A DNA stretch of 39,749 bases. It comes from Hominenteromicrobium sp964531265 (lineage in GTDB: Bacteria > Bacillota > Clostridia > Oscillospirales > Acutalibacteraceae). The notes below the pieces were generated by a model that was given only the letters and a program-made list of their open reading frames with translations, was not told the origin of the DNA and searched no databases. The stretch is from the NCBI GenBank assembly GCA_964531265.1, contig CAZHDW010000017.1, forward strand, positions 1 through 39,749. The letters are read 5' to 3'. Below, one piece after another: positions 8,570 to 16,324 of this stretch (positions are counted from its first letter, which is position 1; each line of letters opens with the position of its first letter). Made by a program: the position numbers and the translations under genes.

Positions 8570-9613
8570 TTGGCAAAAATAGATATTCGTTCTCTTAGGC
8601 TCGATGAGCTTCAGGCACTTCTGCTGGAACGCGGTCTGCCGAAATTTCGTGCGGCACAGGTATATCGCTGGCTTCAGCAGCGCGGAGCTGTTTCATTTGA
8701 CGAGATGACAGATCTCTCAAAGGAGCTCAGAGTGAAGCTTGCCGAGGATTTTGAGATAAGGAACACAGAGATCGCGATAAAGCGCGTATCCAAGCTTGAC
8801 GGAACGGTCAAGTACCTGTATAAGCTGAATGACGGCGAGACGATAGAGTCCGTCGTTATGAAATACAAGCACGGCTACTCGATATGCATATCCACTCAGG
8901 TAGGCTGCAAAATGGGTTGCACGTTCTGTGCTACGGGCAAGAGCGGCTTCTCGAGAAATCTTCTCCCAAGCGAAATGCTTTCGGAGATACAGACGGCACA
9001 AAGGGATATCGGAGAGCGTATATCCAATGTGGTTTTGATGGGTATGGGAGAGCCGCTGGACAATTATCAAAATGTTTTACGTTTTCTGGAGCTTGTTTCT
9101 TCGGAAAACGGAATGAACATCGGCATGAGGCATATCTCACTTTCCACCTGTGGACTTGTGGATAAGATATACGATCTCGCCGAGAAGAAGCTGCAGCTTA
9201 CGCTTTCGGTATCGCTCCATGCTCCGAATGATGAGATACGCAGCCGAACGATGCCGGTGAATAAAAGGTGGAATATAGAGGAGCTTTTGAAGAGCTGCAA
9301 ATATTATACCGATATTACAAGCAGACGCATTTCATTTGAATATGCAATGATAAGCGGAGTAAATGATTCCGATGCATGTGCGACGGAGCTTGCATCAAGG
9401 CTCAACGGAATAATCGCACATGTCAATCTGATACCGGTGAATGATGTTACCGGTACGGGGTACCGCAAAAGCGGTGAGGATAGGTTGAGAAGATTTACGG
9501 CTATTCTTGAAAGAAAGGGAATAACCGCTACTGTCCGGCGTACGCTGGGCTCAGATATCGAAGCGTCCTGCGGACAATTGCGCAGACGCAACGAACAGGG
9601 AGGGACTCTATAA
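8570..9613 (+). CDS. rlmN: Dual-specificity rRNA/tRNA adenine-C2 methyltransferase RlmN
   Basis: Radical SAM enzyme that methylates C2 of A2503 in 23S rRNA and A37 in some tRNAs. The cluster motif is CKMGCTFC (Cys113, Cys117, Cys120), followed by GMGEPLDNY and the SVSLHAPNDEIRSRTMPVN block. The C-terminal SCGQLRR carries a second conserved cysteine. I choose TTG 8570, nine bases after AAAGAAAGGA (8551-8560); the in-frame TTG at 8561 abuts that site. Overall it looks like RlmN and not the resistance enzyme Cfr, judging by genomic context. Confidence 0.94.
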   Translation: MAKIDIRSLRLDELQALLLERGLPKFRAAQVYRWLQQRGAVSFDEMTDLSKELRVKLAEDFEIRNTEIAIKRVSKLDGTVKYLYKLNDGETIESVVMKYKHGYSICISTQVGCKMGCTFCATGKSGFSRNLLPSEMLSEIQTAQRDIGERISNVVLMGMGEPLDNYQNVLRFLELVSSENGMNIGMRHISLSTCGLVDKIYDLAEKKLQLTLSVSLHAPNDEIRSRTMPVNKRWNIEELLKSCKYYTDITSRRISFEYAMISGVNDSDACATELASRLNGIIAHVNLIPVNDVTGTGYRKSGEDRLRRFTAILERKGITATVRRTLGSDIEASCGQLRRRNEQGGTL

Positions 9614-10345
9614 ATGTTTGCTGTATGCAAAACTGACCGCGGCCTTGTGCGTCAGGGAAATCAGGATTCCTGCCGCTGCGGAGTGTTTTCCGATGGCGCG
9701 GCATGGACTGTCGTTTGTGACGGCATGGGCGGAGTTAAGGGCGGAAACGTCGCAAGCTTGCTTGCCTGTGACGCCATTGCAGATAAATTTGTGGCCGGAT
9801 ACACACCCGGTATGGACGCCGATGCGATCCGTGAGCTTATGACAGCGGCTGTGGATATCGGCAATGAGGCGGTATTGAAGCGAGCTCTGGAGGAGCCCGA
9901 GCTTCACGGAATGGGCACCACAGTGGTGGCAGCTATAGCATGCGGCGGAAAGCTGCATGTGGTTCATGCCGGCGACAGCAGGTGCTATGTTAAGGACGAA
10001 AACGGTGTCAGTCAGGTGACAACCGACCATTCCTTCGTTCAGCAGCTCGTCGAGAGCGGCGCTATCACTCAGGAAGAGGCCAGGGTGCATCCGCAGAGAA
10101 ACCTGATAACACGCGTCGTGGGTGTTCATGAGGATGTTGAATGCGACTATAACTGCTGTACCTTCGGTCCCGGAGCTGTGGCAATGTCATGCTCCGACGG
10201 TCTCAGCAATTATCTCGAGCAGGATACGCTGCTGTTTTTTACTGAGAATTATACGGATGAAAAGCTTGCTGACGAGCTGATAAATTTTGCCAACAATAAA
10301 GGCGGCAGCGATAATATAACGGCTGCCCTTATATATAACCGCTGA
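9614..10345 (+). CDS. prpC: PP2C-type serine/threonine phosphatase
   Basis: Removes phosphate from Ser/Thr substrates and antagonises the kinase encoded next. The 243-residue protein has the PP2C metal-binding motifs: DQNED-like GNQDSCR near residue 16, DGMGG at 36-40, HAGDSRCYV near 118, and CSDGLSNYL and GGSDNITA in the C-terminal half. No transmembrane segment is seen. Its ATG directly abuts the rlmN stop (TAAATG), and it lies 25 bases before prkC, a conserved pair in Firmicutes. Confidence 0.94.
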   Translation: MFAVCKTDRGLVRQGNQDSCRCGVFSDGAAWTVVCDGMGGVKGGNVASLLACDAIADKFVAGYTPGMDADAIRELMTAAVDIGNEAVLKRALEEPELHGMGTTVVAAIACGGKLHVVHAGDSRCYVKDENGVSQVTTDHSFVQQLVESGAITQEEARVHPQRNLITRVVGVHEDVECDYNCCTFGPGAVAMSCSDGLSNYLEQDTLLFFTENYTDEKLADELINFANNKGGSDNITAALIYNR

Positions 10346-10370
10346 ATTTTGAGAAAGGAAGAAATACAGA

Positions 10371-12434
10371 ATGGATAAGTACATCGGCAAGCGTCTGGAT
10401 GGGCGCTATGAAATTCACGACCTGCTCGGTGTGGGCGGTATGGCATATGTGTACCGTGCCTATGATAAAATGGAAAATCGCTGGGTGGCGATAAAGATAC
10501 TTAAGGAGGAGCTCTCCGACAACAGCGAGTTCCTGCGTCGTTTCCGCAATGAATCCAAGGCGATAGCAGTGCTTTCGCACCCCAATATCGTAAAGGTCTT
10601 CGATGTCAGCTTCGGAGACAGAATACAGTACATCGTAATGGAGTTCATTGACGGTATAACCCTGAAAAAATACATTGAGCAGCAGGGCGAGCTGAAATGG
10701 AGAGAAGCACTTTATTTCACGGTGCAGATACTTCGTGCGCTCCAGCATGCACACGAAAAGGGAATAATCCACAGGGACATAAAGCCCCAGAATATAATGC
10801 TGCTTGAGGATGGCACGATAAAGGTGACGGATTTCGGCATTGCTCGTTTCTCTCAGGCAGAGACACAGACCATGACGGATAAGGCCATAGGCTCGGTGCA
10901 CTATATTGCACCGGAGCAGGCAAGGGGCGGATATATAAACGACAAGGCGGATATTTATTCTGTTGGCGTAATGCTGTATGAGATGCTGACAGGTCAGCTC
11001 CCGTTTGTCGCAGATAATGCCGTTTCTGTCGCTATAATGCAGATGCAGGCAGAGCCCACACCGCCGACACAGATCAATCCGAGCATTCCGAAGGGGCTTG
11101 AGGAGATAACCATGCATGCCATGGAAAAGAATCCCGCTCAGCGTTTTCCGTCGGCTGCGGATATGCTTGATGATGTTGAGCGCTTCCGCCGTGACCCGGA
11201 GATGATATTCAACTACGGCGACCAGATGGATCGCGCATATGCAAAGGGCGCATCCGGCATATATGACAGTGTTCGTCCGAATCAGCCTGCAAAGTACAAT
11301 GACAACTATGAGTACGAGGAGGAGTATGTTCGTTCACGCAACGGCGCACGTGCCTCCATGGTGATAACCGGTATTCTGGCTGCACTTCTGGTGGTTGGTC
11401 TTGTTGTGGGTGGAATATTCGTATGGCGCTTCTTCCAGAATCAGAGCTTCCAGAATCAGGTGTCCGACGAAATAGTTCTCCCGAATTTTGAGGGCATGAT
11501 CTATGAGACGGAAATCAAGGATAACCCGGAATATGCCGACATTGAATTCGAAATAACCGAGGGCAATAAGCCTTCAAAGCTTCCCGGAGAGGTTCTCAGC
11601 CAGAGCCCGGCGGGCGGAATAACCGTAAAAAAAGGTAAGGTAGTTAAGCTTACCGTCAACGGTGCACTTGAGAAGGTAGTGGTTGAGGACGTTACGGGCG
11701 ATTCTCAGAACGATGCCTATAATAAGCTGCTTGCGCAGGAGCTCGACCCGAGAGTTCAGGCGGTTGCCGATGAGGAGACAGCAGTGGGCTATGTTGTAAA
11801 GACCGAGCCTGCCGCAGGAGCGACCGTCGCGGTAGGCACCTCCGTTACTATCTATGTAAGCTCCGGCCCTGCGGAGGAATTCGTTGATGTGCCGAATATC
11901 ATCGGCAAGGATATTTCCGATGCAAAGACAGCGCTTGAGGCTGCCGGCTTTGTACCCGGCAGTGTGAAGTATGATGACCGTAGCCAGGAGGATGAGGGAA
12001 CCGTTATCTCCACAGACCCCACAAAGGGCACTGAGGCTCCCAAGGGCTCGGTTGTCAACATCGTGGTAAGCTCCGGTAAGGGTGCTATCAAAGAAGTTGT
12101 CTACAACATTCCGATGCCCACCGAGGTCAATGCGGATGTTGAAATGAAGATATACGTGGATGGCGAGCTCTTTGATACACGCACGGTAAATCCGTCCGTA
12201 TCGTCCTATATAAAGGCTACCTTCCGCGGTACAAACAGAGCAGGACTTGTTATTCGTCTTAACGGACAGGAATATATCACGGCAGAGATAAACTATGCTA
12301 CTGAGTCCATAGATGTTATCTCTCAGAAGCCGTTCACTATTGCAACACCCACCCCGGCTCCGACAGCGGAGCCGACGGCTGCACCGTCAAGTGATGGTTC
12401 GGACGGCACGGGCGGTGGAGTTACAGCACATTGA
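10371..12434 (+). CDS. prkC: Membrane serine/threonine kinase with PASTA domains
   Basis: A eukaryotic-like kinase that senses peptidoglycan fragments outside the cell and signals inward. The kinase domain (about 12-275) has GVGGMAYVYRA, Lys42, HRDIKPQN with Asp136, and DFG at 154-156. One membrane span lies at about 329-350. Outside are three PASTA repeats (about 366-431, 436-499 and 504-569). Beyond them is an additional 80-residue beta-rich segment (573-655) and a Pro/Ala/Thr then Gly/Ser-rich tail. In B. subtilis PrkC affects spore germination and growth. The extra C-terminal segment is the unusual feature. Confidence 0.95.
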   Translation: MDKYIGKRLDGRYEIHDLLGVGGMAYVYRAYDKMENRWVAIKILKEELSDNSEFLRRFRNESKAIAVLSHPNIVKVFDVSFGDRIQYIVMEFIDGITLKKYIEQQGELKWREALYFTVQILRALQHAHEKGIIHRDIKPQNIMLLEDGTIKVTDFGIARFSQAETQTMTDKAIGSVHYIAPEQARGGYINDKADIYSVGVMLYEMLTGQLPFVADNAVSVAIMQMQAEPTPPTQINPSIPKGLEEITMHAMEKNPAQRFPSAADMLDDVERFRRDPEMIFNYGDQMDRAYAKGASGIYDSVRPNQPAKYNDNYEYEEEYVRSRNGARASMVITGILAALLVVGLVVGGIFVWRFFQNQSFQNQVSDEIVLPNFEGMIYETEIKDNPEYADIEFEITEGNKPSKLPGEVLSQSPAGGITVKKGKVVKLTVNGALEKVVVEDVTGDSQNDAYNKLLAQELDPRVQAVADEETAVGYVVKTEPAAGATVAVGTSVTIYVSSGPAEEFVDVPNIIGKDISDAKTALEAAGFVPGSVKYDDRSQEDEGTVISTDPTKGTEAPKGSVVNIVVSSGKGAIKEVVYNIPMPTEVNADVEMKIYVDGELFDTRTVNPSVSSYIKATFRGTNRAGLVIRLNGQEYITAEINYATESIDVISQKPFTIATPTPAPTAEPTAAPSSDGSDGTGGGVTAH

Positions 12435-12478
12435 CAGTGCGCACAGATAGGTGTGCAGGGAAGGAAGCAGCTTAAAAC

Positions 12479-13381
12479 ATGAGTGAAAATCTAACCGGAC
12501 TTGTTATCAAATGCATAGGTGGCTTTTATTACGTGCAGTGCGGAGACGTGCTGTACACCTGCCGCGCAAGGGGAAAGTTTCGAAAGGAGCGAATTTCGCC
12601 CTATGCAGGAGATACAGTTTCCATAAGCGTTGACGACAATAACGAGGGGTATGTGCAGGAGATACTGCCGCGCAGGAATTTTCTTGTGCGTCCGCCTCTT
12701 GCAAATCTCGATAAGCTGTTCATAGTTTCTTCTGTCAGTGACCCTCAGCCGAGTACATTGATAATAGATAAAACGATAGCGGCAGCGGAGCTTAAGGGAA
12801 TAGAGCCGGTATTGGTATTTACAAAAACTGACCTCGATGACCCTTCGCAGTTCGAGAAAATATACGGCTCAATCGGTATAAGATGCCACTATGTATCCTC
12901 GGTTGACGGTGTTGGTATTGATGAGCTTCGTCCGGAGCTGAACGGCTGCATATCGGCCTTTACGGGAAACTCCGGAGTCGGAAAATCAACGCTGTTGAAT
13001 GCGCTTATTCCCGAGCTCGTGCTTGAGACGGGAGAGATAAGCCGAAAGCTCGGCAGGGGCAGGCACACAACGCGCCATGTTGAGCTTTACCCAGTTGAGG
13101 GCGGCTATGTTGCGGACACACCGGGCTTTTCCACTATGGATATCGAGCGCTATGAGCTGTTCAGAAAGGAAGAGCTTCCGCAGGGCTTCCGTGAGTTTGA
13201 GCCGTATATCGGCGAGTGCAGATTCACCTCCTGCTCGCACACCTGCGAAAAGGGCTGTGCAGTGCTTGAGGCCGTTAATGACGGAAAGATATCCAAGTCC
13301 CGAATCGAAAGCTACATCACCATGTATAATGAAGTGAAGGACATAAAGGAGTGGCAATTATCAAAAGCAAAAAATGTATGA
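12479..13381 (+). CDS. rsgA: Small-subunit ribosome biogenesis GTPase RsgA
   Basis: A circularly permuted GTPase that assists late 30S maturation. The 300-residue protein has an N-terminal OB fold, then the G4 motif FTKTDL, the P-loop GNSGVGKST at 163-171 and G3 DTPGF. The C-terminal zinc site is intact: Cys247, Cys252, His254 and Cys260. The start ATG follows GGAAGGAAG. In B. subtilis (cpgA) it is a PrkC substrate, so its place after prkC is meaningful. rpe, which usually separates rsgA from thiN in Bacillus, is absent. Confidence 0.95.
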   Translation: MSENLTGLVIKCIGGFYYVQCGDVLYTCRARGKFRKERISPYAGDTVSISVDDNNEGYVQEILPRRNFLVRPPLANLDKLFIVSSVSDPQPSTLIIDKTIAAAELKGIEPVLVFTKTDLDDPSQFEKIYGSIGIRCHYVSSVDGVGIDELRPELNGCISAFTGNSGVGKSTLLNALIPELVLETGEISRKLGRGRHTTRHVELYPVEGGYVADTPGFSTMDIERYELFRKEELPQGFREFEPYIGECRFTSCSHTCEKGCAVLEAVNDGKISKSRIESYITMYNEVKDIKEWQLSKAKNV

Positions 13382-14010
13382 TAATCGGTGCTGTACCGGT
13401 ATTATCAAAGAAAATATTTGAAGAGTTTGACCCTGCCGACTACTATGTCATATGTGCTGACGGCGGATATGACACAGCTGTCAGGCTCGGCATCTGTCCA
13501 GATCTTGTAATAGGCGATTTTGACTCGGCGGAGAATGCACCACCTACGGATATCCGCACACTGAAGCTACCCGTGCACAAGGATGAAACAGATACGATGG
13601 CTGCCGTTATGGTGGCCTTCAAGCTTGGCTGCGAATCCTTTGTGCTTGTCGGCTGCTTTGGCGGCGAGCGCTTTGATCACAGCATTGCGAATATCAATGT
13701 GCTCGTGTATATCGCAGAACATGGCGGCAGTGGCGTTATTTGCGATGAGGACACAAAGCTGTTCGTTCTCAGCGGCGGACGTATAGTCTTTACCGAGCTT
13801 AAGGATGCCACGGTATCCGTTTTCCCGTTCGGCTGCACAAGCTGCAATGTGACCTATGACGGTCTTGAGTATCCCATGCATCAGCAGAACCTTGTGACGG
13901 GCGCTTCTCTTATGGGTGTTAGCAACAGGATAATCGAGGACAGGGCGGAAATACGCGTTAATATCGGCAGTGCGCTGATAGTACTGTATACGCCTGAAAA
14001 TAAACAGTAA
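13351..14010 (+). CDS. thiN: Thiamine pyrophosphokinase
   Basis: Transfers pyrophosphate from ATP to thiamine to make thiamine pyrophosphate. Family motifs are clear: ICADGGYDTA, VIGDFDS, HKDETDTMAAV and GGERFDHSIANI. With the GTG at 13351 the protein has 219 residues and overlaps rsgA by 31 bases. The start is uncertain. AAAGGAG (13345-13351) runs into that GTG, while the next ATG (13378) would remove a KKCMIIGA segment that is usually kept. Non-standard ATT or ATC codons at 13357 and 13360 have better spacing. Confidence 0.9.
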   Translation: MAIIKSKKCMIIGAVPVLSKKIFEEFDPADYYVICADGGYDTAVRLGICPDLVIGDFDSAENAPPTDIRTLKLPVHKDETDTMAAVMVAFKLGCESFVLVGCFGGERFDHSIANINVLVYIAEHGGSGVICDEDTKLFVLSGGRIVFTELKDATVSVFPFGCTSCNVTYDGLEYPMHQQNLVTGASLMGVSNRIIEDRAEIRVNIGSALIVLYTPENKQ

Positions 14011-14036
14011 CATTTTACGGCACTTTCGTATATACT
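14008..14036 (+). promoter_or_regulatory. Candidate sigma-E promoter for orf58-spoVM
   Basis: TAACATT (14008-14014), a 14-base spacer and TATATACT (14029-14036) fit the B. subtilis sigma-E pattern KMATATT-N14-CATACAnT at 6 of 7 positions in the -35 and 5 of 7 defined positions in the -10. The -35 overlaps the thiN stop codon. B. subtilis spoVM is itself a sigma-E gene, which supports the call. It remains a pattern match. Confidence 0.5.
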
Positions 14037-14063
14037 GGGGTAACCCGTGTGGGTGATCTCAGG

Positions 14064-14082
14064 AAAACGGAGGTGCCGTTTT
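14064..14082 (+). promoter_or_regulatory. Hairpin covering the orf58 ribosome binding site and start
   Basis: AAAACGG (14064-14070) and CCGTTTT (14076-14082) are perfect inverted repeats around the loop AGGTG. The Shine-Dalgarno GGAGGTG (14069-14075) occupies the end of the 5' arm and the loop. The TTG start (14081-14083) is mostly in the 3' arm. Folded mRNA would hide the start, so translation may be conditional. Confidence 0.55.
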
Positions 14083-14257
14083 GCATAGGTCAAAATTCTG
14101 TGTTCCGAATGTCTGCAAGGATCGACGATTTCCGGGCATGGTAACCGTCGCGTTCGGACTCGGCATGATAACAGCAAGCATCTGTCCGTCCGGTCTGGTG
14201 CTGTTCATCGCTGCAGTTATACTGGTCGCCATGGGAATCACCTTGGCTTGCAGATAA
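14081..14257 (+). CDS. 58-residue membrane protein of unknown function, upstream of spoVM
   Basis: I do not recognise this protein. A TTG start with a strong Shine-Dalgarno (GGAGGTG, 14069-14075) opens a 58-codon frame. The N-terminal 18 residues are basic and contain two cysteines (Cys7, Cys12) in FCVPNVCKDRR. The remainder (about 19-57) is almost wholly hydrophobic, with a Cys-Pro-Ser break at 35-37 that could make a membrane hairpin, and it ends in Cys-Arg. It lies between a sigma-E-like promoter and spoVM, 40 bases before the latter. This suggests a mother-cell sporulation role, by context only. It is too small for most gene finders. Confidence 0.68.
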   Translation: MHRSKFCVPNVCKDRRFPGMVTVAFGLGMITASICPSGLVLFIAAVILVAMGITLACR

Positions 14258-14297
14258 TGCGAACAGAGGCGTTAAGCTTTTTGAAAGGGGAACCGAT

Positions 14298-14387
14298 ATG
14301 AAGATCGTTGTACTTAAGGGTGATGGCTTTATAGGCTTTGTTTTGAGAAGAATGTTCGGCATAAAGAAATTACCGCCCATAGAATAA
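14298..14387 (+). CDS. spoVM: Stage V sporulation protein SpoVM (29 residues)
   Basis: SpoVM is an amphipathic helix that recognises the convex forespore outer membrane and anchors SpoIVA, starting coat assembly. The product begins MKIVVLKGDGFIGFVLRR. Compared from memory with the 26-residue B. subtilis peptide, it shares Met1, Lys2, Lys7, Phe11, Gly13, Arg17, Met19 and Gly21 without gaps. Basic residues follow on the C-terminal side. A strong site (GAAAGGGG) lies seven bases before the ATG. Position after thiN matches Bacillus. The functionally important Pro9 of B. subtilis is Asp here. Size, position and pattern together make the call good. Confidence 0.86.
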   Translation: MKIVVLKGDGFIGFVLRRMFGIKKLPPIE

Positions 14388-14394
14388 ACGTGAA

Positions 14395-14420
14395 CGAGGG
14401 AGCCGCGGCTCCCTCGTTTT
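14395..14420 (+). terminator. Rho-independent terminator after spoVM
   Basis: A perfect 22-base palindrome (14395-14416; arms CGAGGGAGCCG and CGGCTCCCTCG) is followed by TTTT. It begins eight bases after the spoVM stop and closes the long operon. Confidence 0.88.
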
Positions 14421-14452
14421 GCGTAAAAGATCGGCGCATATGTGTTTTTAGC

Positions 14453-14481
14453 TTGCTTAACAGATGCATTGGTGGTAGAAT
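14453..14481 (+). promoter_or_regulatory. Vegetative promoter of the GH123-like gene
   Basis: TTGCTT (14453-14458), a 17-base spacer and TAGAAT (14476-14481), with TGG before the -10 (extended -10). The predicted leader is about 65 bases. It lies downstream of the spoVM terminator, so the gene is its own transcription unit. Confidence 0.65.
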
Positions 14482-14552
14482 TACGCCAAGCAATACTCTG
14501 ACAGCATTTGGAAAAGCATGGGTCAGCCAATAAAAACAAAAGGAGTATCATT

Positions 14553-16256
14553 ATGCTTAAAACAGTCACTCTAAGCTCGATTCACCGAGTATTCCCAGAT
14601 GAATGCCCTGAAAATGCAGCAAAAAATCATTTTTCGGCACTCAAAAATGAACCGTTTTCATTTCAGGTGGCCTTTATAAACGATACTGAGGACTGCTCAG
14701 CGCTTAATGTAAATGTCCGTATTGAAAGCGATTTGCCGATATCCTACTACTATGCTTCTCCGATTTCGGTTCTGCATAACAGATTGCAGAATCTGCAGGT
14801 ACCTGCAAGACAGGGTATCTATTACGATATACTTGTACCGAAGCAAGTTAATCCGACGCTGTGCGAGGAGGGCTTTCAGTGGAAGAAGATGTGGTTTGAA
14901 AGGGGCGAAGATAAGGTCGTTACAGCTTTACCGGATGCGTGGCAGTGCCTGTGGTTTACCGTTAACGAAAGCAGTAAAACGCTTTCTCCCGGCAATCATG
15001 TAATATCGGTCGTATTCCTCAGCGGTGATACAAATATGGAGATAGGCCAGGAGAATGTGGAGCTTGATATCATTGATTGCAGACTTGTACCGCAGAAGCT
15101 GTACTGCACCAATTGGTTCTATGCCGACTGCGTATGCGATGCGCACAATGTTGAACCCATGAGCGATGAATTCTTTACGGCGGTTTATAATTATGCACAT
15201 AAGGCAGCGCTGAACGGACAAAATATGATACTTACGCCTTGCTTTACTCCGCCCCTTGATACGCCGGTTGGCTGTGACCGCAGAACAATACAGCTTGTTG
15301 GAGTAAAAGTGATTGGGAAGAATAAATATAGCTTTGATTTTACTCTGTTGAAGAGATTTATTGATGTGTGCAGGAAAGCCGGCATCAAATATTTTGAGCA
15401 GAGCCATCTCTTTACACAGTGGGGTGCAAAGGCTGCACCGAAAATAGTCGCAGACGTAAATGGGAGGACTAAGCAAATATTCGGCTGGAACACTCCGGCC
15501 GGAGGAACTGCTTATAAAAAATTTCTACAGGCGTATCTCCCTGCCGTGACTGATTTTTATAGGGCAGAGGGTCTGCAAAAAAAGGTGCTTTTCCACATTT
15601 CCGATGAGCCCTCCGCTGAAATGGCCGAAAGCTTCAAAGCAGCCCTTGATGCCGCAGGCAATATGCTTGACGGTTTCATGGTTGGCGACGCGCTTTCACA
15701 TGTTGAGCTTTTTGAGCAGGGACTTGTGAAAATGCCGATAGTGGCGACGAATTACATTGATGACTTCATAGGAAAATGTGATAATATGTGGTGCTATTAT
15801 ACGGGCGGCCAGATAATGGATGGCTTGAGCAATCGCCTGCCGGTAGTAGCTCCGGAACGAAATCGCATGATAGGCGTGCAGATGTATTCATATGACATAA
15901 AAGGCTTCCTACATTGGGGATATAACTATTACTATGATGTTTTGTCACATGGGTATACCGACCCCAAAATGCAGCCGGGAAACTATGCAATGTCGAGCGG
16001 AACCTCGTATTTGGTGTACCCGGCGGCTGACTTGGACTGCTATCAGTCGATTCGTCAGAAGGTATTTGCTGAAGGTATATTGGACATGCGTGCTCTTGAG
16101 ACGCATGAAAAGCTTTGCGGCAGGGACAGGACCGATGCTCTTCTGAAAAAGCATTTTGGAAATATTAGCTTCAGAACCTGCCCTGAAACACCGGAGCAGT
16201 ACTTAGCATTCAGGGACGAACTGAACAGTGAGATCAAAAAGGCGTGCGCCGAGTGA
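14553..16256 (+). CDS. GH123-like glycoside hydrolase (DUF4091)
   Basis: The 567-residue protein resembles DUF4091, now the catalytic domain of glycoside hydrolase family 123, whose known members are beta-N-acetylgalactosaminidases. The first 170 residues look beta-rich, as in the GH123 N-terminal domain, and the remainder like a TIM barrel. The neighbouring acid pair expected for substrate-assisted catalysis is present as Asp351-Glu352 in HISDEP. No signal peptide or membrane span is seen, implying a cytoplasmic enzyme acting on imported sugars. The ATG follows AAAGGAG. It lies alone between two sporulation units, and by eye its third positions look more AT-rich than its neighbours'. Substrate is inferred. 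Confidence 0.75.
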   Translation: MLKTVTLSSIHRVFPDECPENAAKNHFSALKNEPFSFQVAFINDTEDCSALNVNVRIESDLPISYYYASPISVLHNRLQNLQVPARQGIYYDILVPKQVNPTLCEEGFQWKKMWFERGEDKVVTALPDAWQCLWFTVNESSKTLSPGNHVISVVFLSGDTNMEIGQENVELDIIDCRLVPQKLYCTNWFYADCVCDAHNVEPMSDEFFTAVYNYAHKAALNGQNMILTPCFTPPLDTPVGCDRRTIQLVGVKVIGKNKYSFDFTLLKRFIDVCRKAGIKYFEQSHLFTQWGAKAAPKIVADVNGRTKQIFGWNTPAGGTAYKKFLQAYLPAVTDFYRAEGLQKKVLFHISDEPSAEMAESFKAALDAAGNMLDGFMVGDALSHVELFEQGLVKMPIVATNYIDDFIGKCDNMWCYYTGGQIMDGLSNRLPVVAPERNRMIGVQMYSYDIKGFLHWGYNYYYDVLSHGYTDPKMQPGNYAMSSGTSYLVYPAADLDCYQSIRQKVFAEGILDMRALETHEKLCGRDRTDALLKKHFGNISFRTCPETPEQYLAFRDELNSEIKKACAE

Positions 16257-16268
16257 TTCGATAATTTT

Positions 16269-16316
16269 GATATACCCTTCTTGCCGAGCTTTCGGCCGGG
16301 AGGGTATATCTTTTTT
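16269..16316 (+). terminator. Rho-independent terminator after the GH123-like gene
   Basis: GATATACCCT (16269-16278) pairs with AGGGTATATC (16301-16310), with an inner GCCGA/TCGGC stem, and is followed by TTTTTT. It isolates the glycosidase gene from the sporulation operon. Confidence 0.88.
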
Positions 16317-16324
16317 CAGGGCTT

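Noticed and set aside
8570..9613. Cfr-type antibiotic resistance methyltransferase
   Set aside because: The CxxxCxxC motif is shared, but the gene sits in the standard rsmB-rlmN-prpC order with no mobile element, so housekeeping RlmN is far more likely.
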